Assembly (NCBI GenBank): GCA_030603385.1
Contig: JAUVXW010000006.1
Coordinates: forward strand, 85,220-149,219
Direction of reading: 5' to 3'
Length of the DNA: 64,000 nt
Source of the DNA: Promethearchaeota archaeon
GTDB taxonomy: Archaea > Asgardarchaeota > Lokiarchaeia > Sigyniarchaeales > SOKP01
Shown here piece by piece: positions 55,182 through 64,000 of this stretch. Each line of letters begins with the position of its first letter. The first letter of the stretch is position 1. The notes under the pieces are model-generated. The model ran no database searches, was not told the DNA's origin, and saw only the letters and a list, made by a program, of their open reading frames with translations. Both the position numbers and the translations under genes were made by a program.

Positions 55182-56510
55182 TCAGAATGAGACAGTTAGG
55201 TTTGAGAAAGCCATGTACGGAAAAAGTGAGTTTGCTGAAAATTCAGTTTCTTTTGAAATAAATTCACAATTTTTTACCATTTCCAAGATATTACCACTAA
55301 CATTTCCACCTTTAATTGGATTTTTATATTCCCCATTTTTTATATAATACCCATTTCTTATTTCAGCACCAAAGAATCCTGACATTTCTTCTGGATTAAG
55401 CCATGAAAACTTTTCTATGAAATATCCTTCTTGAATATCAGATATTATTTCTTCTAAGGAAATATCTCCAGGTAAAATTTGGAAATTACTAATTCCATTA
55501 ACAACTGAACCATAATTATCTCTCATACCGTTTCCCGTCGAACCTAAGTTTTCTAAAATTCCATATTTTTGATCATAGAGGCGTTTTTGGAAAACACCAT
55601 TCTTTATAATTTCAGTTTTTTGATGTGGATTACCCTCGCCATCCCATGAATTAGAACTTAACCCTCCCTCAAGTAAACCATTATCTATAACTGAAATTTT
55701 CTCAGCTGCTACATTATCATTTATTTTGTAAGCAGAGATTTTTTCATTGGAGGCTTTACCTAAAGAATGAAAGCCAATGACGGGAATTAAGGCTCTTCTG
55801 AGAACATGTGGAGGAAATATAACAACTACCTTCTGGTTTGGTTTTGGTGGTTCAGCAGTTAAAGTATCTTTAGCTATCTTTGCCCATTTTTCAACTCTCT
55901 TTTCAAAATTCAAATGCTCTTTTTCCTTAATATATTCTGTTGTCCAGTACTCTGATAATTTTCCGTTCTTTTGAGCTTTTATTGAAAATTCTATGAAAAA
56001 GAATGTTTTTAAAGCATCAAGATCTAACCCACTACTATTTCTTAAATATTTCTTTTGAGAATGGACTCTAAACCGTCCGAAAGTAGGGACAACTTCTTTT
56101 TGGTCTTTAACTACGCTTATAAGCTCTTGACTATATAAGTTTTTAAGGTCTATTGGATTTTTTACTATTTTTGGGTCTGCTATAGTAATCTTTGAAAATG
56201 ATTGATTGTCTGGAAAAAGGTACTTTGAACTGGTATTGTATTTAGAGATGGATACACAAGTATCAATATTTTTCTTAATTTCATTTGAATCGAGAGAATT
56301 TCCTTTAATAACACCAATACCAGTTTCATCGCCTTTCTGAGTGAGAATACGAATAAAATACTCGAAATCTTTAACTTCTCTTTCGGTTTCGGGTTTTGTC
56401 TTTAAAAAAATTGTTTCATAAAGTTCTCTTTCAATTAAATAAATCTCATATTCCTCAATACTTTTTGACTTGAGATTTTTCTCAATAATATCTAATTTTT
56501 CATTTAGCAT
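55182..56510 (-). CDS. pmbA: TldE/PmbA-like protein
   Basis: A 442-residue member of the TldD/PmbA family, without the zinc-protease HExxxH, so the TldE-like half of the pair. Recognisable is SSNSWDGEGNPHQKTEIIKNG and the C-terminal PIKGGNVSGNILEM. TldE pairs with TldD to form a metalloprotease that trims small peptides. It begins nine bases after the tldD stop, so the two are cotranscribed. Confidence 0.9.
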   Translation of the reverse strand: MLNEKLDIIEKNLKSKSIEEYEIYLIERELYETIFLKTKPETEREVKDFEYFIRILTQKGDETGIGVIKGNSLDSNEIKKNIDTCVSISKYNTSSKYLFPDNQSFSKITIADPKIVKNPIDLKNLYSQELISVVKDQKEVVPTFGRFRVHSQKKYLRNSSGLDLDALKTFFFIEFSIKAQKNGKLSEYWTTEYIKEKEHLNFEKRVEKWAKIAKDTLTAEPPKPNQKVVVIFPPHVLRRALIPVIGFHSLGKASNEKISAYKINDNVAAEKISVIDNGLLEGGLSSNSWDGEGNPHQKTEIIKNGVFQKRLYDQKYGILENLGSTGNGMRDNYGSVVNGISNFQILPGDISLEEIISDIQEGYFIEKFSWLNPEEMSGFFGAEIRNGYYIKNGEYKNPIKGGNVSGNILEMVKNCEFISKETEFSANSLFPYMAFSNLTVSF

Positions 56511-56519
56511 ATCTCAATC

Positions 56520-57902
56520 TCACCCCGGACTTATTAAAGCACTTTTCATTCGAATAAAACTACCTCCGCTAGTAACAGGAACCATGTCCTCATTCCCTTT
56601 ACCGCATGTTCCACCATCGAGTTCCAATGGATCACGGCTAATCGCATCAATATTTTGTAGTAATTCTAATACTGGACCACTTAAAGCAATAGCTTTTAGA
56701 ATTTTTGTTTTCACACCGTTCTCGATCAAATATCCCTTCTTTGAAGTACATTGGCAACCTCCACCGATAGGATCTTCCATTCCGAAATAACCATGCTGTA
56801 GAATTACACCATTTTTAATTTCTGAGATCATTTCTTCTAATGAATAATCTCCTGACTCAAAATATGTGTTAGTCATCCTGGGGTGAACAGGATGAGCATA
56901 ACTCTCTCTCCTTCCATTACCTTTAGGAATTTTATTTAATGCTGAAGCCGTTCTTCTATCATAAATAAAATTTTTTAAAATTCCTCGTTCAACTAGTGCA
57001 TTTTTCCCTGCTCGAATACCTTCATCATCAAAAAAAAATGACCCTAATTTATTTTCTATAGTGGGGGAATCAATAATTGTACAGATGTCAGAGGCTACCT
57101 TCAAATTAAGTTTATCTTTTAAATAGCTTCTTTCTCGTAATATTTGATCAGCTTCAAGACCATGTCCAAAACTTTCGTGAGCGATTAATCCAGACATACT
57201 AGGATCTAAAATAAGGGGATATTTTCCTGATGGTGGTAATGTAGATTTTAGCATTTCCAATGAATTTTGAACAATTGATTCTAACTTATTATCTTCAATA
57301 TCATCAAAGATTTCATAACCAATCTCGCCACCTGCGATGTAATAATCAAAATCTACTACGGACCCTTCTTTTGCAATGGGAAATATGAAAATTCTGGTTC
57401 TTGGAATTACTTGTCGTAGTTGACATCCTTCATTATTAAAAAATATCCGTTCTGTAATTGTTTCTAGGTATCTAATCTGCGCGTTTATAATTCTTTCGTC
57501 ACTACTCATTATGTAGTCATAGATATATCTAACCTTATCAATTTTATCATCAATTGGTATTTTGGAAGGATCTATTTTTGGTATTATTTCTTGATTCATC
57601 ATCCAACCATCAAACTCAGAAATATCTTTGCCGTGATTGGTAGTTCTAGGAATTTTTTCCCCTATTTTCTTAAGAGATGAGAGGTCTTCAAATGTTATTT
57701 CTTTCCATTTTCCTAAGTAAGTGCGAGCCACAATTCCCGATTTTTTAGTATTAACAGATATATCTTCAGAGGAACGAGTCTTACTGATCAGAGTTGAGGA
57801 AGTTGAATCATATAATATATCAAAGTATTGATCACTTCGCTTATAACTATTTGAAATCTCTTCAAAAGCAGTAAAGATCTCTTCAAACGATTTTTCAGTC
57901 AT
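56520..57902 (-). CDS. tldD: TldD-like zinc metalloprotease
   Basis: A 460-residue TldD with the motif HESFGHG (HExxxH) and, near the C-terminus, the conserved cysteine ligand DGGTCGKGNEDMVPVTSGG. Zn is bound by both His, and the Cys. TldD/TldE act as a heterodimeric protease on unfolded or short peptides, for example in peptide natural-product maturation. It is first of a two-gene operon. Confidence 0.93.
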   Translation of the reverse strand: MTEKSFEEIFTAFEEISNSYKRSDQYFDILYDSTSSTLISKTRSSEDISVNTKKSGIVARTYLGKWKEITFEDLSSLKKIGEKIPRTTNHGKDISEFDGWMMNQEIIPKIDPSKIPIDDKIDKVRYIYDYIMSSDERIINAQIRYLETITERIFFNNEGCQLRQVIPRTRIFIFPIAKEGSVVDFDYYIAGGEIGYEIFDDIEDNKLESIVQNSLEMLKSTLPPSGKYPLILDPSMSGLIAHESFGHGLEADQILRERSYLKDKLNLKVASDICTIIDSPTIENKLGSFFFDDEGIRAGKNALVERGILKNFIYDRRTASALNKIPKGNGRRESYAHPVHPRMTNTYFESGDYSLEEMISEIKNGVILQHGYFGMEDPIGGGCQCTSKKGYLIENGVKTKILKAIALSGPVLELLQNIDAISRDPLELDGGTCGKGNEDMVPVTSGGSFIRMKSALISPG

Positions 57903-57990
57903 ATTTTTTCAAGTCAATGCAACAGTTTTATTAATATCTAGTTCCTAATTAGATTAAGTTATATCATCTTCCGTTATTGTTCCTAAGATT

Positions 57991-59436
57991 TTATTCAATA
58001 TCAAGTATTTCTTTTATGAACTTTTTCTTTTCTTCCAGATTGGCTTGACGCGAAATCATAATTCTCTGCGTCATAGGGCTTCCTGCTCCATGCATGGATT
58101 CCGTCCGATAGCTTACCGAAGCAACTCCCATCGTCAAATTTTCAATGAAACGCAGAACTTTATATCGATCATCAGGGCCTATTCCTTCACATGTGGAAAG
58201 ATATTTGTTCATTAAGGGCCCAATTTCCTCAGACTTGAAATCTGCTTCAGAAGGAAGTGTACATATTAATCCCCCGGCGAGATCTTCAGCTAATCTCCCT
58301 ATTTCATAGGGAAATCGAGTAACATTTTGTTTACATACATTTGCAAGTAACATATCCATTTCATAATTTCCAGCTTCTCTTTGAAAACCTAAAGAACTAC
58401 ATGCAATCCCACAGCTATACAGGGTTTCATTTAGATGCACCATCTCAACAAGTTTATCTCGAATGTGAGAAGCTTTTTCAGTTCCGTTATATTCTGATAT
58501 TAAAGCTGCTGCCCCAATAAGTACATCTCCAACTCCAACTTTACACCCGCCATATGATTGTCTATGAAAACCAGCAAATCTATTAACTAATTCTCCTGAG
58601 AATTCAATTTCACCCTTCATAAAGATTTGATCTTTTGGAACAAACACATTATCAAAGATTACAAATATCTCTTGACCTCCATATTTAAAGTTACCAATAT
58701 CTAATTTTCCTTTTTCCATTTTTCTAGTATCGCATGATTGCCTTCCATATACTAAAGTGATTCCTTTAGCATTAGTATCTATTCCGAAACTAACAGCGTA
58801 TTCTTCTTCTCCAGGACGTATAGTAAGAGTAGGCATAATAATGGCTCTATGAGAGTTTAAAAATCCAGTTTGATGAACTTTTGCACCTCGAACGACAATA
58901 CCGTCATCATTCTCTTCCACAATATGCAAATATGTATCTGGATCTGATTGTTGATTTGGCCTTTTACTTCGATCTCCTTTTGCATCTGTCATAGCTCCAT
59001 CAACCATTAAATCTTGATTTTGTGCTTCAATCCAATAATTTTTGAATCGGTTATGATAATCTGTTCCATATTTTTCATCCATTTCGAAAGTTACACTATA
59101 TAATGCATTGGCTGTGTCAAAGCCAACACATCTCTGAAAACAACACGCAGTTTTTTGCCCAAGTAATCTTTGCATTTGTACTTTTCTGATTAAATCATCT
59201 ATAGATTGATGGATGTGAGTGAATCTATTTATTAATTCGCCTGTCCAATGGGAAGTTGCTGTCATGATATCTTTATATTCATCTATTTGCGCCAATTCAT
59301 AGATTTTCATTACGGTGTTAATTGATGGCTTAATAATTGGGTGATTCCAGAACTCTTCCACCTTTTCGCCAAACATATACAAATTTACGGGTCTTTTAAT
59401 ACTTTCCAAATATTCTTCTGGTGTTTTTAATGGCAT
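57991..59436 (-). CDS. abfD: 4-hydroxybutyryl-CoA dehydratase / vinylacetyl-CoA isomerase
   Basis: A 481-residue flavin/Fe-S enzyme. The four [4Fe-4S] ligands of the family are present: Cys99 and Cys103 (CCFQRC) and His291 with Cys298 (HRQSYGGC), equal in spacing to the Clostridium enzyme (Cys99, Cys103, His292, Cys299), which sets this apart from simple 4-hydroxyphenylacetate hydroxylases. It turns 4-hydroxybutyryl-CoA into crotonyl-CoA. The ATG at 59436 is chosen over a TTG at 59454 because it gives numbering nearly identical to the known enzyme. The product could feed the C4 acyl-CoA mutase genes at 7-10 kb. No neighbouring pathway gene. Confidence 0.92.
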   Translation of the reverse strand: MPLKTPEEYLESIKRPVNLYMFGEKVEEFWNHPIIKPSINTVMKIYELAQIDEYKDIMTATSHWTGELINRFTHIHQSIDDLIRKVQMQRLLGQKTACCFQRCVGFDTANALYSVTFEMDEKYGTDYHNRFKNYWIEAQNQDLMVDGAMTDAKGDRSKRPNQQSDPDTYLHIVEENDDGIVVRGAKVHQTGFLNSHRAIIMPTLTIRPGEEEYAVSFGIDTNAKGITLVYGRQSCDTRKMEKGKLDIGNFKYGGQEIFVIFDNVFVPKDQIFMKGEIEFSGELVNRFAGFHRQSYGGCKVGVGDVLIGAAALISEYNGTEKASHIRDKLVEMVHLNETLYSCGIACSSLGFQREAGNYEMDMLLANVCKQNVTRFPYEIGRLAEDLAGGLICTLPSEADFKSEEIGPLMNKYLSTCEGIGPDDRYKVLRFIENLTMGVASVSYRTESMHGAGSPMTQRIMISRQANLEEKKKFIKEILDIE

Positions 59437-59566
59437 AATTATTATCTGTTCCAAATATATCTAGTTAGATTAAAAACTGATAATTTAGTATTATAAAAAT
59501 CTAAGTTTTTAATATTTAATTATAATGAAGCATAACTTAGTGGAGGAATCTTTAGTTATAAATGAA

Positions 59567-60502
59567 CTATTCTTCTTGTAGCGATTCTTCCTCATTGCTT
59601 TTTTTGAGGTTAGCAGTTTGAGAATATCCTTGAGGTTGTTCTTCTAAATAGCTTATTCTTTTTTCTAATATAGTCATTGTCTCTATAATATTATTCATTA
59701 TTTTATTTGTCTCTCTAATTTCAAAGTGGAGGTCCCCGAGTTGATTCAGAATAAATGTCATAACCTTAGATTCCTTAACTGGTTCGATTAACCAATTGAT
59801 TATATTTTGTATAAATTTTTGATTGTCTAAAGAATTTGAACCAATGTTTGAATCAGAGGTAAAAATATCAATGTCTCCAATCGCTATAACTTTACCTTGT
59901 CCAAATTCAGAATATGCTGCGATAATTTGCTTTTCCTCTTCACCATCTTTTATCCATTGCTCAGTGGAACTATCAAATATTTCTGGCCAAGTCTCTTCAC
60001 TAGATTGCAATAATGGTTTAGCATCTTTACTCAAGAAAAGTGAACACGTTCCTCCTATTTTTATCTCCCTAATGTGTTTTGTTAATTGATGCTTTAAAAA
60101 ATTTTGGATGTGTAAAATACTAGTGCAATTTTGATTAGCCTTGTTTACTTCTTTAAGGAGATTTTTTTCGAATTTAATTCCAAATTTTCCAGAAATATCA
60201 TTTATATTGGTTTTTTGAAGGTAGTCAGAGCCATATTCGCTTAATAATAACAGTCTCCCTCCAGATCTGACAAAATCTACAATTATTTTGACCTCTGGGG
60301 TTGAAAAGAAATCATCAATAGGATTTCCAATAACTAAAAGATCCACACCTCTTACCATTTCTTTTGTAAGATGTTCACTTTCGTTTTTTTTAATGTTTAT
60401 ATCTAATCTCCTTAATAGATTTGAAAATTCAGAGAATTCTTTATCTTCTATATTCAACATTTCATTATGAGCGACATCAAATAAAATCGTTTTTTTCAGC
60501 AT
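59567..60502 (-). CDS. GIFT-domain (IFT52/GldG-like) protein with C-terminal coiled coil
   Basis: The N-terminal 230 residues have a GATase-like/GIFT pattern: ILFDVAHNEMLNIEDKEFSEF, GVDLLVIGNPIDDFF, VRSGGRLLLLSEYGSD and GQGKVIAIGDIDIFT. This fold is shared by the eukaryotic intraflagellar protein IFT52 and bacterial gliding/ABC-accessory proteins (GldG). Residues about 245-290 form a coiled coil (NKIMNNIIETMTILEKRISYLEE). No transmembrane helix. Glutaminase-type catalytic Cys is not apparent. Role unknown, and the IFT52 link is structural inference only. Confidence 0.68.
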   Translation of the reverse strand: MLKKTILFDVAHNEMLNIEDKEFSEFSNLLRRLDINIKKNESEHLTKEMVRGVDLLVIGNPIDDFFSTPEVKIIVDFVRSGGRLLLLSEYGSDYLQKTNINDISGKFGIKFEKNLLKEVNKANQNCTSILHIQNFLKHQLTKHIREIKIGGTCSLFLSKDAKPLLQSSEETWPEIFDSSTEQWIKDGEEEKQIIAAYSEFGQGKVIAIGDIDIFTSDSNIGSNSLDNQKFIQNIINWLIEPVKESKVMTFILNQLGDLHFEIRETNKIMNNIIETMTILEKRISYLEEQPQGYSQTANLKKSNEEESLQEE

Positions 60503-60653
60503 CTTTTCGGCGTCTTTAAAGAAATAATCTCTCTAAAGGAGGGGATTTGTTAATTATTAATAGTATGTTAAAATAAGATTATGTCTCTAATGAAAATTCA
60601 AATATAAAAATCATTACATATCTGTTTCTCCATACCAAAAATTTTTTAAACTG

Positions 60654-60661
60654 TTTATAAT
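60654..60661 (+). promoter_or_regulatory. possible TATA box of purA
   Basis: tttataat stands 62 bases before the purA ATG and is preceded by A-rich sequence. This would put transcription start near 60687 and leave a leader of about 37 bases. Single weak match in an AT-rich setting. Confidence 0.25.
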
Positions 60662-60720
60662 ACTCTTTTTTGGATTAGATTAAGTGATACAATTATAAAA
60701 AAATGTCAAATGGAAAATGA

Positions 60721-62025
<1,305 letters not shown>

Positions 62026-62070
62026 GTAATGATTTTTTATTTTTTTTATTTTTTTCTAATGAAAGAAGTA

Positions 62071-62580
62071 TTAAAAATTGGGGTTTTCAGCCATTTTTAA
62101 TTCAAATTGCTTACCGCAATAAAAACAAAAAGCGATTCCTCTTGAGATTAGAAGGGATTCCATTGAATCTGTTATTTTTTGTCCACATTCAGTACAGTAG
62201 TAAGGAATTCTTATTTCATTTCTTTCGATTAAATTTGAAGCTTGTTGAGGAGGAATTGTTGGAGATTCAGGAGTTTGTGGTATTAATTCTTCCTGTTTCT
62301 TTGGTTTCCCCGAAATAGCATAGGATAATATTTCAAATAATTTATATAGACCAAGGAAAATACCCTTAAAAAGATAATATAATCCTTTAAATAAGTAATA
62401 TAATAAATATGCAACACCCTTCAAAATATAATAAACTAGAACAACAGCAAGTATAGAAAGTGCTATAATCGTAATGATAAATAAAGTTTGGATAAGTAAC
62501 GGTAATTCTAAAAACCATCCAAGGGGGTCTTCCCATATATAATCCCAACCAGTTTGAAATCTGCTCCAATCAATATTCAT
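62071..62580 (-). CDS. membrane protein with C-terminal zinc ribbon
   Basis: Residues from the ATG at 62580 begin MNIDWSRFQTGWDY, then come a long hydrophobic region (about 25-80, one or two helices, with a repeated YLLYYLFKGLYYLFKGIFLG stretch), a Pro-rich linker and a C-terminal zinc ribbon with CTECG and CFYCG. The order suggests a membrane anchor with the ribbon facing the cytoplasm. A TTG at 62592 is the alternative start. No family recognised. Convergent with purA. Confidence 0.7.
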   Translation of the reverse strand: MNIDWSRFQTGWDYIWEDPLGWFLELPLLIQTLFIITIIALSILAVVLVYYILKGVAYLLYYLFKGLYYLFKGIFLGLYKLFEILSYAISGKPKKQEELIPQTPESPTIPPQQASNLIERNEIRIPYYCTECGQKITDSMESLLISRGIAFCFYCGKQFELKMAENPNF

Positions 62581-62679
62581 ATTTATTCTCAAATTAAAAT
62601 AACATTTATACTATTAAAAAAAAAATGGAGTCCAGTTTTTATTAACTAAATATATTGAAAAGTAATTGGGGAATTCTTC

Positions 62680-63240
62680 TTATTTAAAGCATACTAACCC
62701 AAAACGGTAAACATAATTTATTGGTGGCCATTCTAAATTAAGATTTAGATTTCTGACAGTTTTAGTAACATCTATGCCAACAGCTTCCATAGAATATCGT
62801 TTTTTATCAGGGTATCGACAAGGATCACCATCATCATAAGTACATCCCTTATCCATTTTATTAAAACAAACTCGGCAAAATCCATCCCATAAAATAAGCT
62901 TTTGTTCATATTCATTTCGATAATTTTCAAGAAATATATATATCTCTTTCTCTAGTTTGTTCCTTGAGAAATTGCCCATTAAAAGCATATTCTTTATTTT
63001 TTTTTCATTTAATTCAGGATTTTTAGCTTTTTTTTTCTTGATATATTGAATAACATCAAGTTCATAATAAATGAGATAAAACTTATTAAAATTTGATACT
63101 GATTCTTCTAAATATGGTGCTTCAGGAGGACATGCCCATGAATGCCCATAACTAGGACACTTAAAATTAGGACTTACACAATATGTTTGAACTTTCGGAT
63201 CAAATATTATATCTCCTAATTTAATTTCAAGAAATGGCAA
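62680..63240 (-). CDS. DUF2284 family metal-binding protein
   Basis: A 186-residue cysteine-rich protein with CPSYGHSWACPPEAPYL, a LWDGFCRVCF pair, GCTYDDGDPCRYPD and EAVGIDVTKTVRNL, all typical of DUF2284 proteins of methanogens and other anaerobes, presumed to bind metal or Fe-S. It starts at a TTG (63240). Function unknown. It shares a strand with the membrane zinc-ribbon gene, 99 bases apart. Confidence 0.88.
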   Translation of the reverse strand: MPFLEIKLGDIIFDPKVQTYCVSPNFKCPSYGHSWACPPEAPYLEESVSNFNKFYLIYYELDVIQYIKKKKAKNPELNEKKIKNMLLMGNFSRNKLEKEIYIFLENYRNEYEQKLILWDGFCRVCFNKMDKGCTYDDGDPCRYPDKKRYSMEAVGIDVTKTVRNLNLNLEWPPINYVYRFGLVCFK

Positions 63241-63400
63241 GAGAAGTTTTAATTGACGTATTTAAAGTGTTAAAATTGTAATTATGTAATATTTTTTTCG
63301 ATTTTAATCTACAACTCTTAATTGCTAAAGTAAAAATACAATTTTTTTTAAGAAATAAATGATAAATGTGATTATTAAATTAATTCTTAATGTGAGTGAA

Positions 63401-64000
63401 ATGAAATTTAAACTCAAGACAAATAAAAGAAGTCAATTATTAGATGCTTCGAGTCAATTCAATTTGGAAGTTTTAGAAGGATCGCTTTTACTCCACGACT
63501 GTATTAATGATCTTGTGAATGGCAAGATTAATAAAAAGAAATTAGATAAAGTAATAGAATGCGAGCATAAAGCTGATCGTGTTAAGGAAAAATATATTGA
63601 TATTCTTTATAAAGATAAAAAGGCTCTACCTTTTTTAGTTGAAGATCGTTATCGATTAATTAAATATTTGGATGACTTATCAGATAATTCGGAAGAATTA
63701 GCAAGGGGGATTAAAGTATTTCCTTTTGAACTCTTTGATGACATAAAAAAGGATATGCAAGATATAAACGACTTGTACCAACAAACAATCGATACTCTTG
63801 TGGACATGGTAAACTTAATGGAGACAGATTTTAAGACTGCTTATCAGAAAAGTTTCCATATTGAAACTCTAAAGCGAAATACTCGTGATGCAAAATACAA
63901 CATTTTGGGTTTAATATATCAAAAGCCAGAAGAAAAATCCTTAAGAGTATACCTAACATCGAAAATATGCATAAAATTATTTGATATGATTGTACGAGCT
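63401..64000 (+). CDS. DUF47/PhoU-like phosphate transport regulator (3' end outside window)
   Basis: An open frame of 200 codons to the window edge reads MKFKLKTNKRSQLLDASSQF, then HDCINDLVNG and EHKADRVKEKYID and YLDDLSDNSEELARGIK: helical, acidic, with the metal-binding ExxxD-like patterns of PhoU/DUF47 proteins, which normally sit beside a Pit-type phosphate transporter. The transporter may lie just outside. An in-frame ATG at 63359 is possible, but the family usually begins with the segment at 63401, and GTGAG precedes it. Confidence 0.82.
   Translation, partial: MKFKLKTNKRSQLLDASSQFNLEVLEGSLLLHDCINDLVNGKINKKKLDKVIECEHKADRVKEKYIDILYKDKKALPFLVEDRYRLIKYLDDLSDNSEELARGIKVFPFELFDDIKKDMQDINDLYQQTIDTLVDMVNLMETDFKTAYQKSFHIETLKRNTRDAKYNILGLIYQKPEEKSLRVYLTSKICIKLFDMIVRA

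Overview
The window is AT-rich archaeal DNA, most likely from an Asgard archaeon of the Lokiarchaeia type. Direct archaeal markers are ribosomal protein L10e/uL16, a TFB-type transcription factor, an Orc1/Cdc6 initiator, a XerA-like recombinase, a THEP1 NTPase and an archaeal-type RNase P RNA preceded by a BRE/TATA promoter. The Loki-like assignment is inferred from composition and gene mix (GIFT/IFT52-like protein, LUD/ferredoxin proteins, TPR giant, frequent TTG/GTG starts) and is less certain.

Layout. 0-10.4 kb: end of an ADP-forming acyl-CoA synthetase-like gene, L10e, a radical SAM protein, an SDR, a LutA/LutB-like iron-sulfur pair, a winged-helix/ferredoxin protein, then a B12-dependent acyl-CoA mutase operon (large subunit, cobalamin subunit, MeaB GTPase). 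The large subunit carries the Phe/Gln pair of isobutyryl-CoA mutases, and the cobalamin subunit is interrupted by a 28-nt frameshifting insertion. 10.4-16 kb: HtpX-like protease and divergent grpE/dnaK (dnaJ lies 19 kb away). 16-23 kb: an accessory patch with two methyltransferases, GNATs, a decayed GNAT/methyltransferase duplication, a divergent TFB, and a GDPD-like/SCP2 pair.

23-34 kb: a sugar-catabolic block on the minus strand (PHP, GH3 glycosidase, PfkB kinase, small-molecule kinase, sugar epimerase, Fe-ADH, Zn-ADH) with a divergent LamG protein and SCP2 protein. 34-44 kb: DnaJ, an alpha/beta hydrolase, THEP1, a 45-residue zinc ribbon, a surface PPC-repeat protein, RNase P RNA, a GNAT, a membrane pyrophosphatase and a TauE/SafE permease. 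44-53.5 kb: a 1278-residue TPR-nitrilase fusion, a HEPN-MNT module, two thioredoxin-reductase-like proteins (one lacking its CxxC), a dif-like palindrome next to xerA, and orc1/cdc6. 53.5-64 kb: zinc ribbon, DUF362, TldE/TldD, 4-hydroxybutyryl-CoA dehydratase, a GIFT-domain protein, purA, a membrane zinc-ribbon protein, DUF2284 and a partial DUF47/PhoU-like gene.

The metabolic picture is an anaerobe handling C4 acyl-CoAs (AbfD-type dehydratase, ICM-type mutase, acyl-CoA synthetase), sugars and many Fe-S proteins, with pyrophosphate-driven ion pumping. The strongest candidates for something new are the TPR-nitrilase fusion beside HEPN-MNT, the disrupted cobalamin subunit, and the dif-like site at xerA/orc1. 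No CRISPR array, insertion sequence or tRNA gene was seen.
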